From positions 11,988,423-12,052,422 of the forward strand of contig CM070515.1 in NCBI GenBank assembly GCA_036346375.1: DNA of 64,000 bases, given 5' to 3'. The DNA is from Guadua angustifolia (Eukaryota > Streptophyta > Magnoliopsida > Poales > Poaceae). Both the position numbers and the translations under genes were made by a program. Shown in pieces: positions 47,680-59,000 of the stretch. Numbering within the stretch: position 1 is the stretch's first letter; every line of letters starts with the position of its first letter. The notes beneath the pieces are model-generated. The model made no database searches. It saw nothing but the letters and a program-made list of their open reading frames with translations, and was not told where the DNA came from.

Positions 47680-49203
47680 AACTTACTCGATACGGTCTTT
47701 CAAATCTTCCCGGATTATTCTGGCCGCTTCTTCGCAATTTTCTCTTGCTCCTGTGCTTCCGTGTATTCCTTCTTCAAGTCGTATTTTAGTCATTGCAGAT
47801 TCTACATTAATTCAGCCTGACACAATCAACACGCGATATTACAATATCATCGATATTGTTCATTCCATTCATAGACGAGACAATAAGATACAAAGCTTTC
47901 TCAGGAGTCTTCTCTTTGTAGGACACGTTCGACATCTTTTTCTTGTTCCGCGTTGAGGGCCTTTAGATTATTCAAAGTCTGCTTATTTTGCTTTACAGCA
48001 TAAAGAAGTCAACATAAATTCAGTGGTGGATGGGTAGCTTAGAGCTGATGTCTAACAAACATTTTGAAACGAAGTCAAAAGCTTCAACGGTTCAAGCATG
48101 CATAAACAAAGGGTGAAAGACTGGGCTGTACCACTTCAACCATCCTCAATTCCTTACTCCTGTCTACAAGCTGGCGATGCTGAACAGGTAATTTCGGATC
48201 ACCAACAGCCTTTTCAGTTTCTTCTAGAAGTTGGATAGGTCTCAGCTTTGCAAATTCACATACCCGGTCTTGTGGCAAGAACTAAAAGGAGCTCAGCACA
48301 GAAAAAATATAAGTCAGGTATAATTTTACAGTTTACTTCCATGAAGGACGAATGGTACATCTATGTTAACTAATCATGAACATACAGAACAAAATTATAT
48401 GGAGTGTAACGCTGGAGGCTTACGTGAACTTAAGGTACACATGTACATATAAAAGACTAACCTGAGCTAAGTTGTTAGCTTGAATATTGAATTTCTTGAT
48501 GACATCAATGGCTTCCTTTCTTGGGACAGTTGCACCTACAGGAAACAAATTTCAGTGATGCAGGAACACCACCTAGCAAAAGGAACATACTTCAAAAGAA
48601 TAACGACACACATAAACAGTAGAGTACTTGTCCGCACGTATAATGTATTAGAGATTATGTTATAGCCTTACAGGATTACAGAAAATCTTGTAGGCATCTT
48701 CCTTTGCTCTAACTAAACTCCACCAACCATGCCATGCCTTTACAGAAGTTAAGGAGCGAGCTTGAGGAGTGAGAACGAGGCATGCGATACCATATTTGAG
48801 AGGTTTCTATGTTTTTCTTTAAACAGTTGTATAAATATTAAAGTATGATTAGTTAGATGATGATTGCTTACAAAGATTTGTGCAACTTGTATCGGGAAGA
48901 AGAGTATTTGAAGTGCTAGATTGGAGCAAGCCACCCCCAATCTAAAGCGAGAGCGGAGCGCCGGAGCAGTAGGTACGTGTGGGGTCAGCGGCGAGGGCGA
49001 TGGCGCAGACGATGGAGCTCTTGCCGGAGCCGTTGGGGCCGACGACGAGGTTGAGGCGCGGGTCGGGGCGGCAGGTGAGGCGGTCGTAGGTCATGAAGTT
49101 GTGGATCTCGATCTCCACTATGTTCCCCGGTCCTCCCCTCTCTGCGGGGGTGGCGGGGGATGCGAAGGCGGGAGGCGAGCGTGGGGCGCTTGGCGGCCGC
49201 CAT
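47680..49203 (-). pseudogene. SMC5 (structural maintenance of chromosomes 5) 5'-end pseudogene
   Basis: Exon 1 (49203-48977) reads MAAAKRPTLASRLRIPR, then switches frame before GNIVEIEIHNFMTYDRL and the Walker A site GPNGSGKSSIV. An ATG at 49283 gives an unbroken but non-homologous start. Next comes 48535-48462 (VPRKEAIDVIKKFNIQANNL), then 48281-48132 (FLPQDRVCEFAKL, LLEETEKAVGDPKLPVQH), about 47998-47900 (LNNLKALNAEQEKDVERV, then a stop) and about 47790-47700 (KEYTEAQEQEKIAKKR). The exon expected between the Walker A exon and VPRKEA is missing. The hinge, second coiled coil and Walker B/signature half (about two thirds of a roughly 1050-residue protein) are absent. SMC5 pairs with SMC6 in DNA repair; this locus cannot supply a working ATPase head. 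Confidence 0.88.
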
Positions 49204-49713
49204 GGTCTAGGGCTTAGGCCCCCCGACCCGACGAGACTGAGCTTGCGGTGCTTCAGACTCAATCGAGCCTGGCACGAGGCCACGGGAGGAGGGGGTGGGG
49301 GAGGGAGCTTCTAGGCTGGCTGCATATGCTGCGCTAGGGCTGGCCGCTTCGCGGAGGCGACGGCGACAGAGACGGCGGATGGGGATGTGTTTCCTCGGGG
49401 ACGGAAATGGAGGGAAGAGAGGCGCCAAGGAAGACGGAGGCGGAGGAATGCGATGCGTCGGAGTCCGACTGACGAGGCCCAGTCCAGTCGTAATTGCTCA
49501 GCCATTCTCTGAGGTCCATCAAAATGCCCAATTTCAGCCTCAGATAGTGTTTACTAATAACGTGGGCTTGAATCCGACCCATTTACATTGTTATTTTGGC
49601 GAATAGATCATACGCTCGTTCTACTCGACTCCAGTCTCCAGGTGTTCCTGGTGTTACTTGGACCTCGTATCTTAGGGTGTGTTTTAGTTGCTCGTACTAG
49701 GTGGCATATATAC
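49204..49713. other. Flank of the SMC5 pseudogene
   Basis: GC-rich former promoter/leader to about 49480, then a 75 bp stretch 49638-49712 (ccaggtgttcctgg to ggtggcatatata) that recurs at 53175-53240. No gene. Confidence 0.5.
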
Positions 49714-50357
49714 TCTATATAATAGCCATAAAGATTAGAGAGTAACCAAGGTGTCTACGTGTCGCATCCCCGGACGAGGCCCCTTAAAAATCCAGAAATC
49801 GCGTTTAGGTCCTTTCGAAAAAATTAAAAATCACGTTTAGGTCCTTTCAGAATATATTCTATATAATAGCCATAAAGATTGGAGAGCAACCAAGGCGTCC
49901 ACGTGTCGCATCCCCGGACGAGGCCCCTCAAAAATCTAGAAATCGCGTTTAGGTCCTTTCGGGAAAATTAAAAATCACGTTTAGGTCCTTTCGGAAGTTT
50001 TTTTAAGTAAAATAGACCCGAAAAATTTTGAAATTACGTTTAGGTCCCTGCACACGGTTTATAGCTGAATTGGAAATCGCGTTTAGGTCCTTTCGTCGAT
50101 TTTTTTTAGAATAAACTCGAAAAAAATCGAAATGACGTTTAGGTCCCTTCATATGGTTTTCTAAAACAAACGCGGATTCATCGAGGGTTTATAGCTGAAT
50201 TGGAAATCGCGTTTGGGTCATTTCGTCAGTTTTTTTTATTAGACCCGGAAAAAAATATTTTGAAAAAAAGAGAACCGTGGTTCCGCAAATTCGATTTGGA
50301 AAAAACTCGTGCTAGATTTTTTTCTCGCGACGCGGCATCGCGCGCGACCCAATCTAG
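49714..50357 (+). mobile_element. Possible small Helitron with internal tandem repeats
   Basis: TCTATATAATAGCCATAAAG occurs at 49714 and again at 49858 (144 bp period), resembling duplicated Helitron 5' ends (TC start). The 3' side ends CCCAATCTAG then T (50354-50358), preceded by a short hairpin CGCGA-CGCGGCA-TCGCG, as expected for a Helitron CTRR end. The base before the first TC is C, not the expected A. The interior has about eight spaced copies of CGTTTAGGTCC(C/T)TTC. No RepHel coding. Confidence 0.45.
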
Positions 50358-50369
50358 TATATATATATA

Positions 50370-53161
50370 GGAACATATCCAGTGCTAATGAACTAGTGGA
50401 TGTTAAAGTGCTAACTCCTGTCATCAGTCATCGGATGAAGAATCAATAGCCCTAATTGATTAAGGTGAAAATCCCCTTCACCACTTAAACCATTTTACAC
50501 AGAACCCCTCAATTTTTTCCCCGTCTCGTCCTCCCGCCAAGTCTGTTCGTTTTCCTGGAAAACCTATCGCTGCAACTCCCCACGTCCGGATCCCCTTTCC
50601 ACGAGACGAACGGCGCACCGCCTCCTCCCCACGCCGGCGCGGCTCCTCACCTCCTCCCCACGGCCGGCGCGGCGTCCGCCTCCTCCCCACGGCCGGCGCG
50701 GCCTCCAACCATCGTCCCCTCAACAACTCTCGCGCGCGGCCGACCGGAGCACGGAGCTCTCGCGGAACGGACCCCTCGTGGCCGCCATGGCTGCACCAGC
50801 CTCCTCCTCCGGCTGGGACTTCACCTGGTGGCTCTCCTCTCCCTCTCACCTTCCCGGTGGCGACGTTGTTCTAGCCAGAAGTTCTAGCCAGATTTGCATG
50901 TTCCGATCTGTGCAGCTTTTCTCTGTTGCGTGCTTAATTGTCGTCTTACTGCCTCGTGTTACGGTGTTTCCACTTGCGTGCGTTGTGTTCACCATTGTAC
51001 TCTTCCTTTGGTCTAGCAAATGGCTTGGTCACAGCGAAATTTGAAAAGAGAAGTGCTCCTCACTTGTCTAATTTCTCTCTCTGAATCATTCATTTCATAT
51101 CTGCCTGCTTTGTGCATTACTATATTTAACAAGTCAGAAGTCCCAACTCTTTCAAGCCACATTGGAAGCTCCATGATGAATTGGAGATAAATTTCATAAT
51201 ACACAAAAGATGTGAGAATTTTGACACGTGTGAAATGAATCTGTAATTTGACATTCATATATCCATTTAGATTTACACATTTGTTCATACAAATTGATGA
51301 ATTCAGTACATGGTGCTGCAAGCATTTGATCACTAGCTCCAGCAGCAGACCAAGAACTTCATCTTCTCTGACCGGTGCATTGCAGTCCATGGTGTCCATC
51401 AGAGCGCTGCTGTCCATGGTGCATGAGTGTGTTTGTTTGTCACCTGCTCTATGATGTCATGGATGCCTACACCAACGTCGTGCAGGATCACGTTGCCGGA
51501 GAACTTCTCGCTGCATGGTAAGATGGTGCCCAGCGTGCTGTTCTGGGGGTTCAGCTGGTACTCGTCGAGGCGGCCGACGTGTCGCCCGGCGAACTTGTCG
51601 AGAAGTAGTACAGGCGAAGTACATCCAAAAGAGGGCTGTCAGTATCCAGCAGAAGGCTATGCACCTATTGCAGATAGTTTCTTGTGATTAGAATGCCATA
51701 AGTACTGAAATTCATAGGTTTTGTGGCTTCAGATGGGTGGCTGAAGGATACTCACAAGTAGTACAGTTGCTGTAGCCTTAGAGGTCTTCCCACTGCAACA
51801 AAAAACCAACGTGTTAATTTAAGTTTCAGGTGTAACTAAGATACATTTGCATATTCAGAAAGATTGCATTATGTTCACTTACCCAGTATCACAGTTAAAA
51901 TGGTCACAACTTCTCTGGAAATTTATAGCTGTGTCAGTTCCCATAATAATTAATGGGTATCCCAATACTACTAATCTATCAATCATGTACACTCCAGTAT
52001 TCGGACGACTCTGCAAACTTCATTCAGAGAAGCAGAGAACTTACACTCCAGTAATGCTAGTTTGTGATATTGTATCCTCCCTCGTACCTTCTTAGGCCAT
52101 CAAGAGGATCGATTCTTCTCGTTCTTCTTGAAAGAACGCTATCCGATCAATTTTCCATCTCCAACAGAATCCTGCCAACTGATCAGCACAGGCAACAAGG
52201 ATCAACTACCATTCGTAAGCAAGAATATAATACAGACAAGCACCGTGGTTGATTGTTACAGCTTTCTTACTTGCCATGTCAACGCTCAAGAAACAAAACT
52301 ATCAGTCTATCACTAACTCAGGTGGTTTAACATGTGGCTTTATCAAAGGATCCTCCGTGATAAGATCAGAGATCAATTATCCCTGCTATTTCGCTTCAAA
52401 AGGCTAAACGAACTTAAAGCACTTCTAGGAACACTGGATTGGGTGATCTACATCACAAATTTTCATGCCTTTGTATGGGTGGAGAGATGTTTTGTTTTAT
52501 GCCTAAAACCACCGGTTGCTTATTTCAGGCACTCCGTCGAACACAACGCACGCAAGTGGAAGCACCGTAACACGAGGCAGTAAGACGACAATTAAGCACG
52601 CAACAGAGAAAAGCTGCACAGATCGGAACATGCAAATCTGGCTAGAACTTCTGGCTAGAACAACGTCGCCACCGGGAAGGTGAGAGGGAGAGGAGAGCCA
52701 CCAGGTGAAGTCCCAGCCGGAGGAGGAGGCTGGTGCAGCCATGGCGGCCACGAGGGGTCCATCCCGCGAGAGCTCTGTGCTCCGGTCGGCCACGCGCGAG
52801 AGTTGTTGAGGGGACGGTGGTTGGAGGCCGCGCCGGCCGTGGGGAGGAGGCGGACGCTGCGCCGGCCGTGGGGAGGAGGTGAGGAGCCGCGCCGGCGTGG
52901 GGAGGAGGCGGTGCGCTGTTCGTCTCGTGGAAAGGGGACCCGGACGTGGGGAGTTGCAGCGATAGGTTTTCCAGGAAAACGAACAGACTTGGCGAGAGGA
53001 CGAGACGGGGAAAAAAAATTGAGGGGTTCTGTGTAAAATGGTTTAAGTGGTGAAGGGGATTTTCACCTTAATCAATTAGGGCTATTGATTCTTTATCCGA
53101 TGGCTGATGACAGGAGTTAGCACTTTAGCACCCACTAGTTCATTAGCACTGGATATGTTCC
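50370..53161. mobile_element. Pack-MULE-like element with ~620 bp terminal inverted repeats
   Basis: 50370-50990 and 52539-53161 are inverted copies of about 620 bp, with only scattered mismatches and small indels. They start GGAACATATCCAGTGCTAAT and include GCGCGGC-rich repeats and a Kozak-like GCCGCCATGGCTGCA in each arm. The flanks are (TA)n, so the target duplication (TATATATA) cannot be defined exactly. The 1.55 kb interior holds a transduplicated gene fragment (51451-51600). No transposase is visible. Long GC-rich TIRs plus captured exons fit a Pack-MULE. Confidence 0.78.
51451..51600 (-). pseudogene. Captured exon fragment of a plant transmembrane protein gene
   Basis: Minus-strand reading gives LDEYQLNPQNSTLGTILPC, then SEKFSGNVILHDVGVGIHDI and IEQ. 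This resembles the extracellular-loop segment of the multi-pass plant membrane protein family of unknown function whose members carry D-E-(F/Y)-x-x-x-P-x-x-(S/T)-T-L and a conserved PC. Fragments nearby (51350-51420 and 51740-51790) may be neighbouring exons. The donor gene is not in the window. Family naming is from memory. Confidence 0.5.
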
Positions 53162-53711
53162 CTATATATATACTCCAGGTGTTCCTGGACCTCGTATCTT
53201 AGGGTGTGTTTTAGTTGCTCGTACTAGGTGGCATATATATATATACTAGTTTAATGCCCGTGCGTTGCTACGAAAAATAAAATTGATAACGAAACATAAA
53301 AGCTAAGCAATAAAATAAAATTTTGCTACAAGATCAAATATATATTTATCCTGATTACAAAAGTTTCTACGGTTTCTCCTTGACGAGATATCGTTTCATC
53401 TCATCCTCGCCCTCCTCGACGTCCATCTGAATCACTTCTGCGGCGACCACGAGGCGCGGCTCTTGTCTTTATTCTTGGTCCTCCCAATCGTTGCCGCCTT
53501 GAGTCACGGACTTCATCGTGACTTGCACGGCATCGGGAGGCAGAGCGTGATGCCGATCTCGTCGATCACATCCGCCTAATCCGCAACCAACGCCCACACA
53601 TATCAACAACCATCCCAAACCCAAATCGTCCCAAGAACGCACACGAGATTGAATCCCACATCGAGGTCTCGCGCGGCAATGGGGAGGTAGCCGACGCGCG
53701 CTGGAGATGAT

Positions 53712-53812
53712 AAGGCGTCTGTGTTTTTCGTGACGACGGTGTTGTTGTTACCTGTGTCGACGAAGGAGTCGTCGAACACGGAATTAGTTGCACCATGACC
53801 TCCGCCGTTAAC
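53712..53812 (-). pseudogene. GDSL esterase/lipase first-exon fragment (copy A)
   Basis: Reads VFDDSFVDTGNNNTVVTK on the minus strand. It corresponds to block I of GDSL lipases (FGDS-x-x-D-x-G-N-N-N). Gly of the GDS box is Asp here, so the nucleophile motif is damaged. Confidence 0.7.
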
Positions 53813-53999
53813 GCCTTCTTGAGACGGACAGTATCTAAGTTTTTGAGGCCTTGGTGCGAAACACAAAATGAGGCCTTATACTAGAAAAATACAAATAACC
53901 AAAATATGATTCCATTATATAACTATATGTTTTTTCCCAATATTTAGAACTACAATAGGCATTAATGTTAAAAGAGTAAAGGGTGAATCTTTCTTACCG

Positions 54000-54470
54000 A
54001 TATCTTTTTAACTTCTAGTAAAAAGCATTATACGCCTGATGTTCTTTGAAATGAAATCTTCAATTATATCTTTATATTTAATCTTCTCTAGAACATCATT
54101 TTCAAGTGCAATTGTTGCCAATCCATTGAGTCTTTCGTGTGTCATAGTATTGCGTATGTAGGACTTTACCAACTTCAATTTTGAAAAGCTTAGATTCTGC
54201 GCAGATGCAAGCTGTCACGAGAATAGTCAACAAAATTCTATATGCAATAAGGGCATTAGGAAAACAACCCATCCGTTTCACAAACTTCAGAATATCAAGA
54301 GGGCCCATGTCTTCCTTAGGGATAAAATTTTGGAGGAACTTTAACTCCATATGTAATTACGATGTCATGCGAATTGTTCTAGTCTTTTTTCTTCTTCTTG
54401 TGCTTTTCATAACCGGAATCATATTTTCTAACTCTAGAAGACATGATGAATAAATTGATCTCCCTGTTTC
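54000..54470 (-). pseudogene. hAT transposase C-terminal remnant (TTF/ZMYM1-type)
   Basis: Minus-strand pieces in order: MGPLDILKFVKRMGCFPNAL, IAYRILLTILVTA, a frame change, then KLKLVKSYIRNTMTHERLNG, LATIALENDVLEKI and DIIEDFISKNIRR. This is the hAT dimerisation region of the TTF-type zinc-finger/DUF4371 transposase-derived proteins (SFSKLKLIK, ERLNGLA landmarks). Only the last ~120 residues exist, with a frameshift. Confidence 0.75.
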
Positions 54471-55020
54471 ATGAATCACAAACACAACAAAACTAATTAA
54501 AAAAGACAATTCATGGAACCAATATAAATGGGACAATTTGCTCGTGATCGAACCTTGATGCGAGAAGCGGAGTTAGTAGAACCGACGCACAAACATCCAA
54601 ATTATATTCCAAAGGGCAAGGTAAGAAATATTCACCCTAAGATTGATCGTTGATTTGAATAATTGAACTAGTACAGAACTACAGACCACATAAGAAGCTG
54701 CTGGATCGTTAACGCTGACCTGCTACTGCTGGCGAATGGTGATCATGCCTCGGCGGACAGCGGTGGCACACCCCATCGCGGCGGCTTCGTGCGAGACGCA
54801 AGTCACGGAATCGGCAGAATACGATGCGTTGATGCGTTAGAACTCGAAAATCTTAACAGGCCATAGTAGTGCAGCATATGCTGGGGCCCTAAAAATTGGG
54901 GGCGCTGCGTTGCGGTTCAACCCACTGCGCCTTCTTCTTTACCTGTGTAGTGGAAGTCGAGAAAGGTGCCCCTTATTGAGCCTTTGCGGTTAAGCCCTGC
55001 GGCCGGGCCCTTGCCCTGCT

Positions 55021-55141
55021 CGCGCACGCCGCCGTTGAGGTCCTTGCCATACGGTTTGAAATCGGCCTTGGCGGCGTGGCAGCGGCGTTGTTGTTACCGT
55101 GTCGATGAAGAGTCGCCGAACACTAGAATAGCTCGCACCAT
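55021..55141 (-). pseudogene. GDSL esterase/lipase first-exon fragment (copy B)
   Basis: Reads AILVFGDSSST, then after a frame change ADFKPYGKDLNGGV. This matches VFGDS...NNN...ADFxPYGxDxxGG of plant GDSL lipases. The GDS box is intact but the frame is broken. Confidence 0.72.
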
Positions 55142-55232
55142 GCGGACCTTTGCGCTTCTTTGCGCCGCGCCCACAATTGCGGTGTCGAGGTAACCCAGCG
55201 GCACTTCCGGCTTCTGCGTCTTGCACTCGGAC

Positions 55233-55350
55233 ATCGCTGTTGAGGTCCTTGCCGTGCGTCTGAAGTCGGCCTTGGCGGCGTGATGACAAGCGTTGTTGTT
55301 ACCTATGTCAACGAAGAGTCGCCGAACACGAGTAATAAGCCGACCATGAC
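55233..55350 (-). pseudogene. GDSL esterase/lipase first-exon fragment (copy C)
   Basis: Reads GLLLVFGDSS, then with frame changes VDIGNNN and HGKDLNSDV. It lies about 210 bp from copy B in the same orientation, so B and C are tandem duplicates of one captured exon. Confidence 0.72.
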
Positions 55351-55552
55351 CTCCCGCTTCGCCGTCGCCACAATTGCGGTCGAGAGGAATGAGGAGTCGA
55401 GAACCGTGGTTTGCGCCCGCCGACTATCGCGAGAACAGGCGAAAAAAAACAAACCGTTTTTTCATCATGGGTTCATTTTTTTAATTTAGAAGTGGGTTAG
55501 TGGTGGAGAAGCGGACGTATCACTACCAACTCAAAATTAGGAGTAGTAGAGA

Positions 55553-56027
55553 TATGAAATGGTTTAAAAAAAATTATCTATATATTTAGTTACTTGAATG
55601 AAATCATCCCATCCTGAACGATGTTATACAAATTTAAAGAATATTCTCTATAGATGCCGAACCATTCCATTCACTCAAAACAATAGAACCAAATGATACA
55701 GGACTATCTAATCCCATTCAACCTCATTTCACCAACCAAACACAACCTTAACGAATGGAACCATGTAAGTGCAACTTAAATCACAGGTTTTTTTTACCAG
55801 AAAACAACACGCATATCAGCTTCAACATCTGTGTGATACCGAAAATAAACTGGGATACACGATCTGGATTGCTCTCATGAAAACAACAGAAAACGAGTGG
55901 CAGGCTATAGCAATTCTTACACAACGAATAAAATGCCGATATGAGTATTGACTATCCAACCGAAACCAAGCGATGTGAAATATGATACCGGAAGCAAACG
56001 TCCATGTGCCCATGCGAGCCAGGTGAT
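55553..56027. other. Short intergenic/3' UTR region of AKR2
   Basis: 55560-55750 has AT-rich MITE-like sequence (CCATTCACTCAAAACAATAG, CACCAACCAAACACAACCTT). 55760-56027 is probably the AKR2 3' UTR. No gene. Confidence 0.4.
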
Positions 56028-59000
56028 TTACAGGAAGGCGTCCTTCTCGAGCAACTTGAGGACCTCATCCTGGTTGTTGAGCTTAGCAACGTCGATGGGT
56101 GTCTTCCCATCCAAGTTTTGGAGAGTGCTGCGGGGCATTAGAGACAGTCAAAGACAACATGAAGGGGGTCAGAGTTAGCAAAGGGAAAAGGACGGTTGAT
56201 TTAACTTACACAGCAGCGCCGTGCTTCAGCAGAAGATCCACGCACTCCTTCCGACCATATCCGGCAGCGTAATGCAGTGGAGTGTTCTTGTTCTTATCCA
56301 ACGAGTCCACTGCAGCACCCGCCTCAAGAAGGATTTGTGCACACTTCAACTGAAATCCACAAGTCCAGCCAATTCCTTACTACTACCAATTAAACTAACT
56401 AGCAGACACTGAACATATGAGGAGAAAATGCAGTTCCCAACAGCATTTGTCCCACTTCACATTCTACATTCCACAATGAAGATGACAAACAACAGCGAAA
56501 GGTGATTTGTCATTCAATTTTCTATACTCCAGCATTGAATATAAGTATATAACCTTCAGAAGTGAAATGGCATTCCTAAAGTTCACCGACTGCAATGAAT
56601 CTAAGCACTAGGGTTTTGAAAACAGAGTCCGGTATCAGATCAGTTATAGCTTTGTGGGAGATGTGCATTACCAGCTACTGGCAAGTTAATGGCAATGGCA
56701 AAGGTCAGAATACCGTGCAGCTTGACCCCTCAGGAGAGGACCTGGACACTGGTTATTCATCAATGAACTGGCCTGAAACTAACCTGCTAGTGGCTCAACT
56801 AATTAGCAAGTTCTGCGCCTTCTCAGTTTACCAATAATTTAATGAAACATGTGTTTAAAAGCAAAAGGATAAAAGTGAAACCCACATAATCAGTGAAACT
56901 CGATTATAACTTGAGCTAAAATGTAAAAGGTATGTAGTTTAGTCCCCAAACAAGCTGATTATCCAAGGCCTAGCTGGCTAGCAAACAGTAATTAGAAAAC
57001 TTTCACTAATATTAGACACTGATCACAACAAAATATTTCCAGTTCTGCACAATAAACTGACACATGGAATGCATAAAAAATTCTGAAAACTAGAATAAAC
57101 CAACCCTGGATCTCCCATGGGATTTGCAACTTAACATGTGACTTATTACTTATGAGATGTTTTTTTTCAAAGCTTAATTAATTATTTGCAAGAGTAGTGA
57201 ACAAGTAGAAAAGTTTAGTATCAACTCAACATTTGTCACTTCTACAAGTTCAATTACCATTACATTTTAAGAAAGTTAAGCAGATCATCATACCTCACCA
57301 TATCCACATGCAAAATGTAAGGCCCTTCTTCCCTCCGAATCTTCTTCATCCTTGTCTGCTCCACCATCTAGAGCCTTCTTCAGACCCTATTGGATGACTT
57401 TAAACTTGTAAAAGCAAGCTAAATGGCAACCAAATAGCAACAATCCAATAGCAACATTGGTAGCAACCATATCTAATGCGAAGATCTAGAAGATGCACTT
57501 TAGAATGAAAACAGCGACGCTGATGACTGTACCTGACGATGTTCTTAGTTGGATACCACTGCATACATCTACTAAAACAGAATAAAATTTGTGATCATGT
57601 CAAATGTGAACACACCATTGCAGGCTCCATATGAGTTTAAGCTCGTAGCCCAGAAAACCAATTTTAGTGGCAAAAAATAGCAGATCAACCTGCAAGGCCG
57701 ATGCAATGGCGGAAGCGCAAATTGCAAGCAATCTAGTAAATTTGTTGAGTATAAGAATGTGCATAAACTACAAGCCCATAGCCCTTATTTCTCCAGCTAC
57801 CAATGTGTGTCTGGCTCATCTTATTCAGAACATAAACAAGGTTATAATAGCTACAGGATGTCTATGTTTCCACTAATATCACTAGGATCAAACAGATCTT
57901 GTAAACACCTTAGTAAGACTGTAAGAGATGTAGATATTGACATTGATTAAGTAAATTATACAGTGTAACACCAACATAATATAGAAATATATGCAACTTC
58001 AAAACAGCTCAAGACAAAAATTGAATTCAAATCCGCAGCTCTATGACTTAGCTCCATTACCTCGTCATCACCAATACTGGCAGCGCTGTGGACAATGGAT
58101 TCATCTTCGTTTCCACCTTCCTCCTCGGTTTCTTCAGTACCAGACGGTTCAGAAGAAGAAGCAGTTCCAAATGGGATGGTAGTTCCCATTGCCTGGCCAA
58201 TCTTTTGAAGAATTTCAGGGTCATTCCAGTACCTAGATGAGCAAAAGCAAAATATCTCAAACAAATTTTATAGACACTGCCATATATCAGTTGTAAATAT
58301 GACCTACTTAATCATTGCAGCAGGACCACCATTCTCTAACTCATCCAGAATTGGCTTCAAGGCTGGATCTTCCTTAACGCGAGACATGCGCTCTTCAAGC
58401 TGCTCCTTATGTGATGGACTAGTAAAGTTTTCCATCATACTGGACATAGCAGGATCCTAGGCCAAATAAGTGGATAGTGGCAACATTTAGAGCATTGATA
58501 GCCGAAGAATCAATGGCAAATGGAAACCAGAGACCTCTGGGGAAAGTAGGAAACAAAACATGGTACCTGCATAAGAGCATTCCCAAGACGCTCTGCCATT
58601 GTCATAAACTGGGGGTTTTCCATGACCTTTTGCATCGTTTCAATGTATTGTTGAGGGTCCAATGGAGGCATGCCCTGTTCTCCTGCATGCTGAGCTCCTT
58701 TCTGTAGCTGCTCAGCCATCTGGTTGAATGCAGGGTCGCTTGCAATTTGATCTGCCATCTCCTTTATAGATGGATCCTAGAAACCACAAGGACAGACTTG
58801 TGTCAACTTACAAAAAGAGTCCATTTCAAGAAAGATATTGCTGGTTCAGAAAAGCTAGAGTGCAAATATTGCATGGAGCTGGCATAATCATGTAAAATTA
58901 CAACAATATACTCCCTCTGTTTCTCTATATTTGTCCATGGCCTCGGAAGTATCCGTTTCAATATATTTGTCCATTGAGGGAATCTAGAGTGTAGTTATTG

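Larger units (their letters stand above)
53246..55552 (-). mobile_element. Non-autonomous Helitron carrying gene fragments
   Basis: On the minus strand the element begins A|TCTCTACTACTCCTAATTT (T at 55552, host A at 55553) and ends GCAACGCACGGGCATTAAACTAG|T (CTAG 53246-53249, host T). Both ends fit grass Helitrons: 5' TCTCTACTA, 3' CTAG after a GCAACGCACGGGC tract, insertion between A and T, no target duplication. Inside are three GDSL-lipase first-exon fragments and a hAT-transposase remnant, all in the Helitron's own sense. No Rep or helicase domain was found, so it is non-autonomous. Confidence 0.78.
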
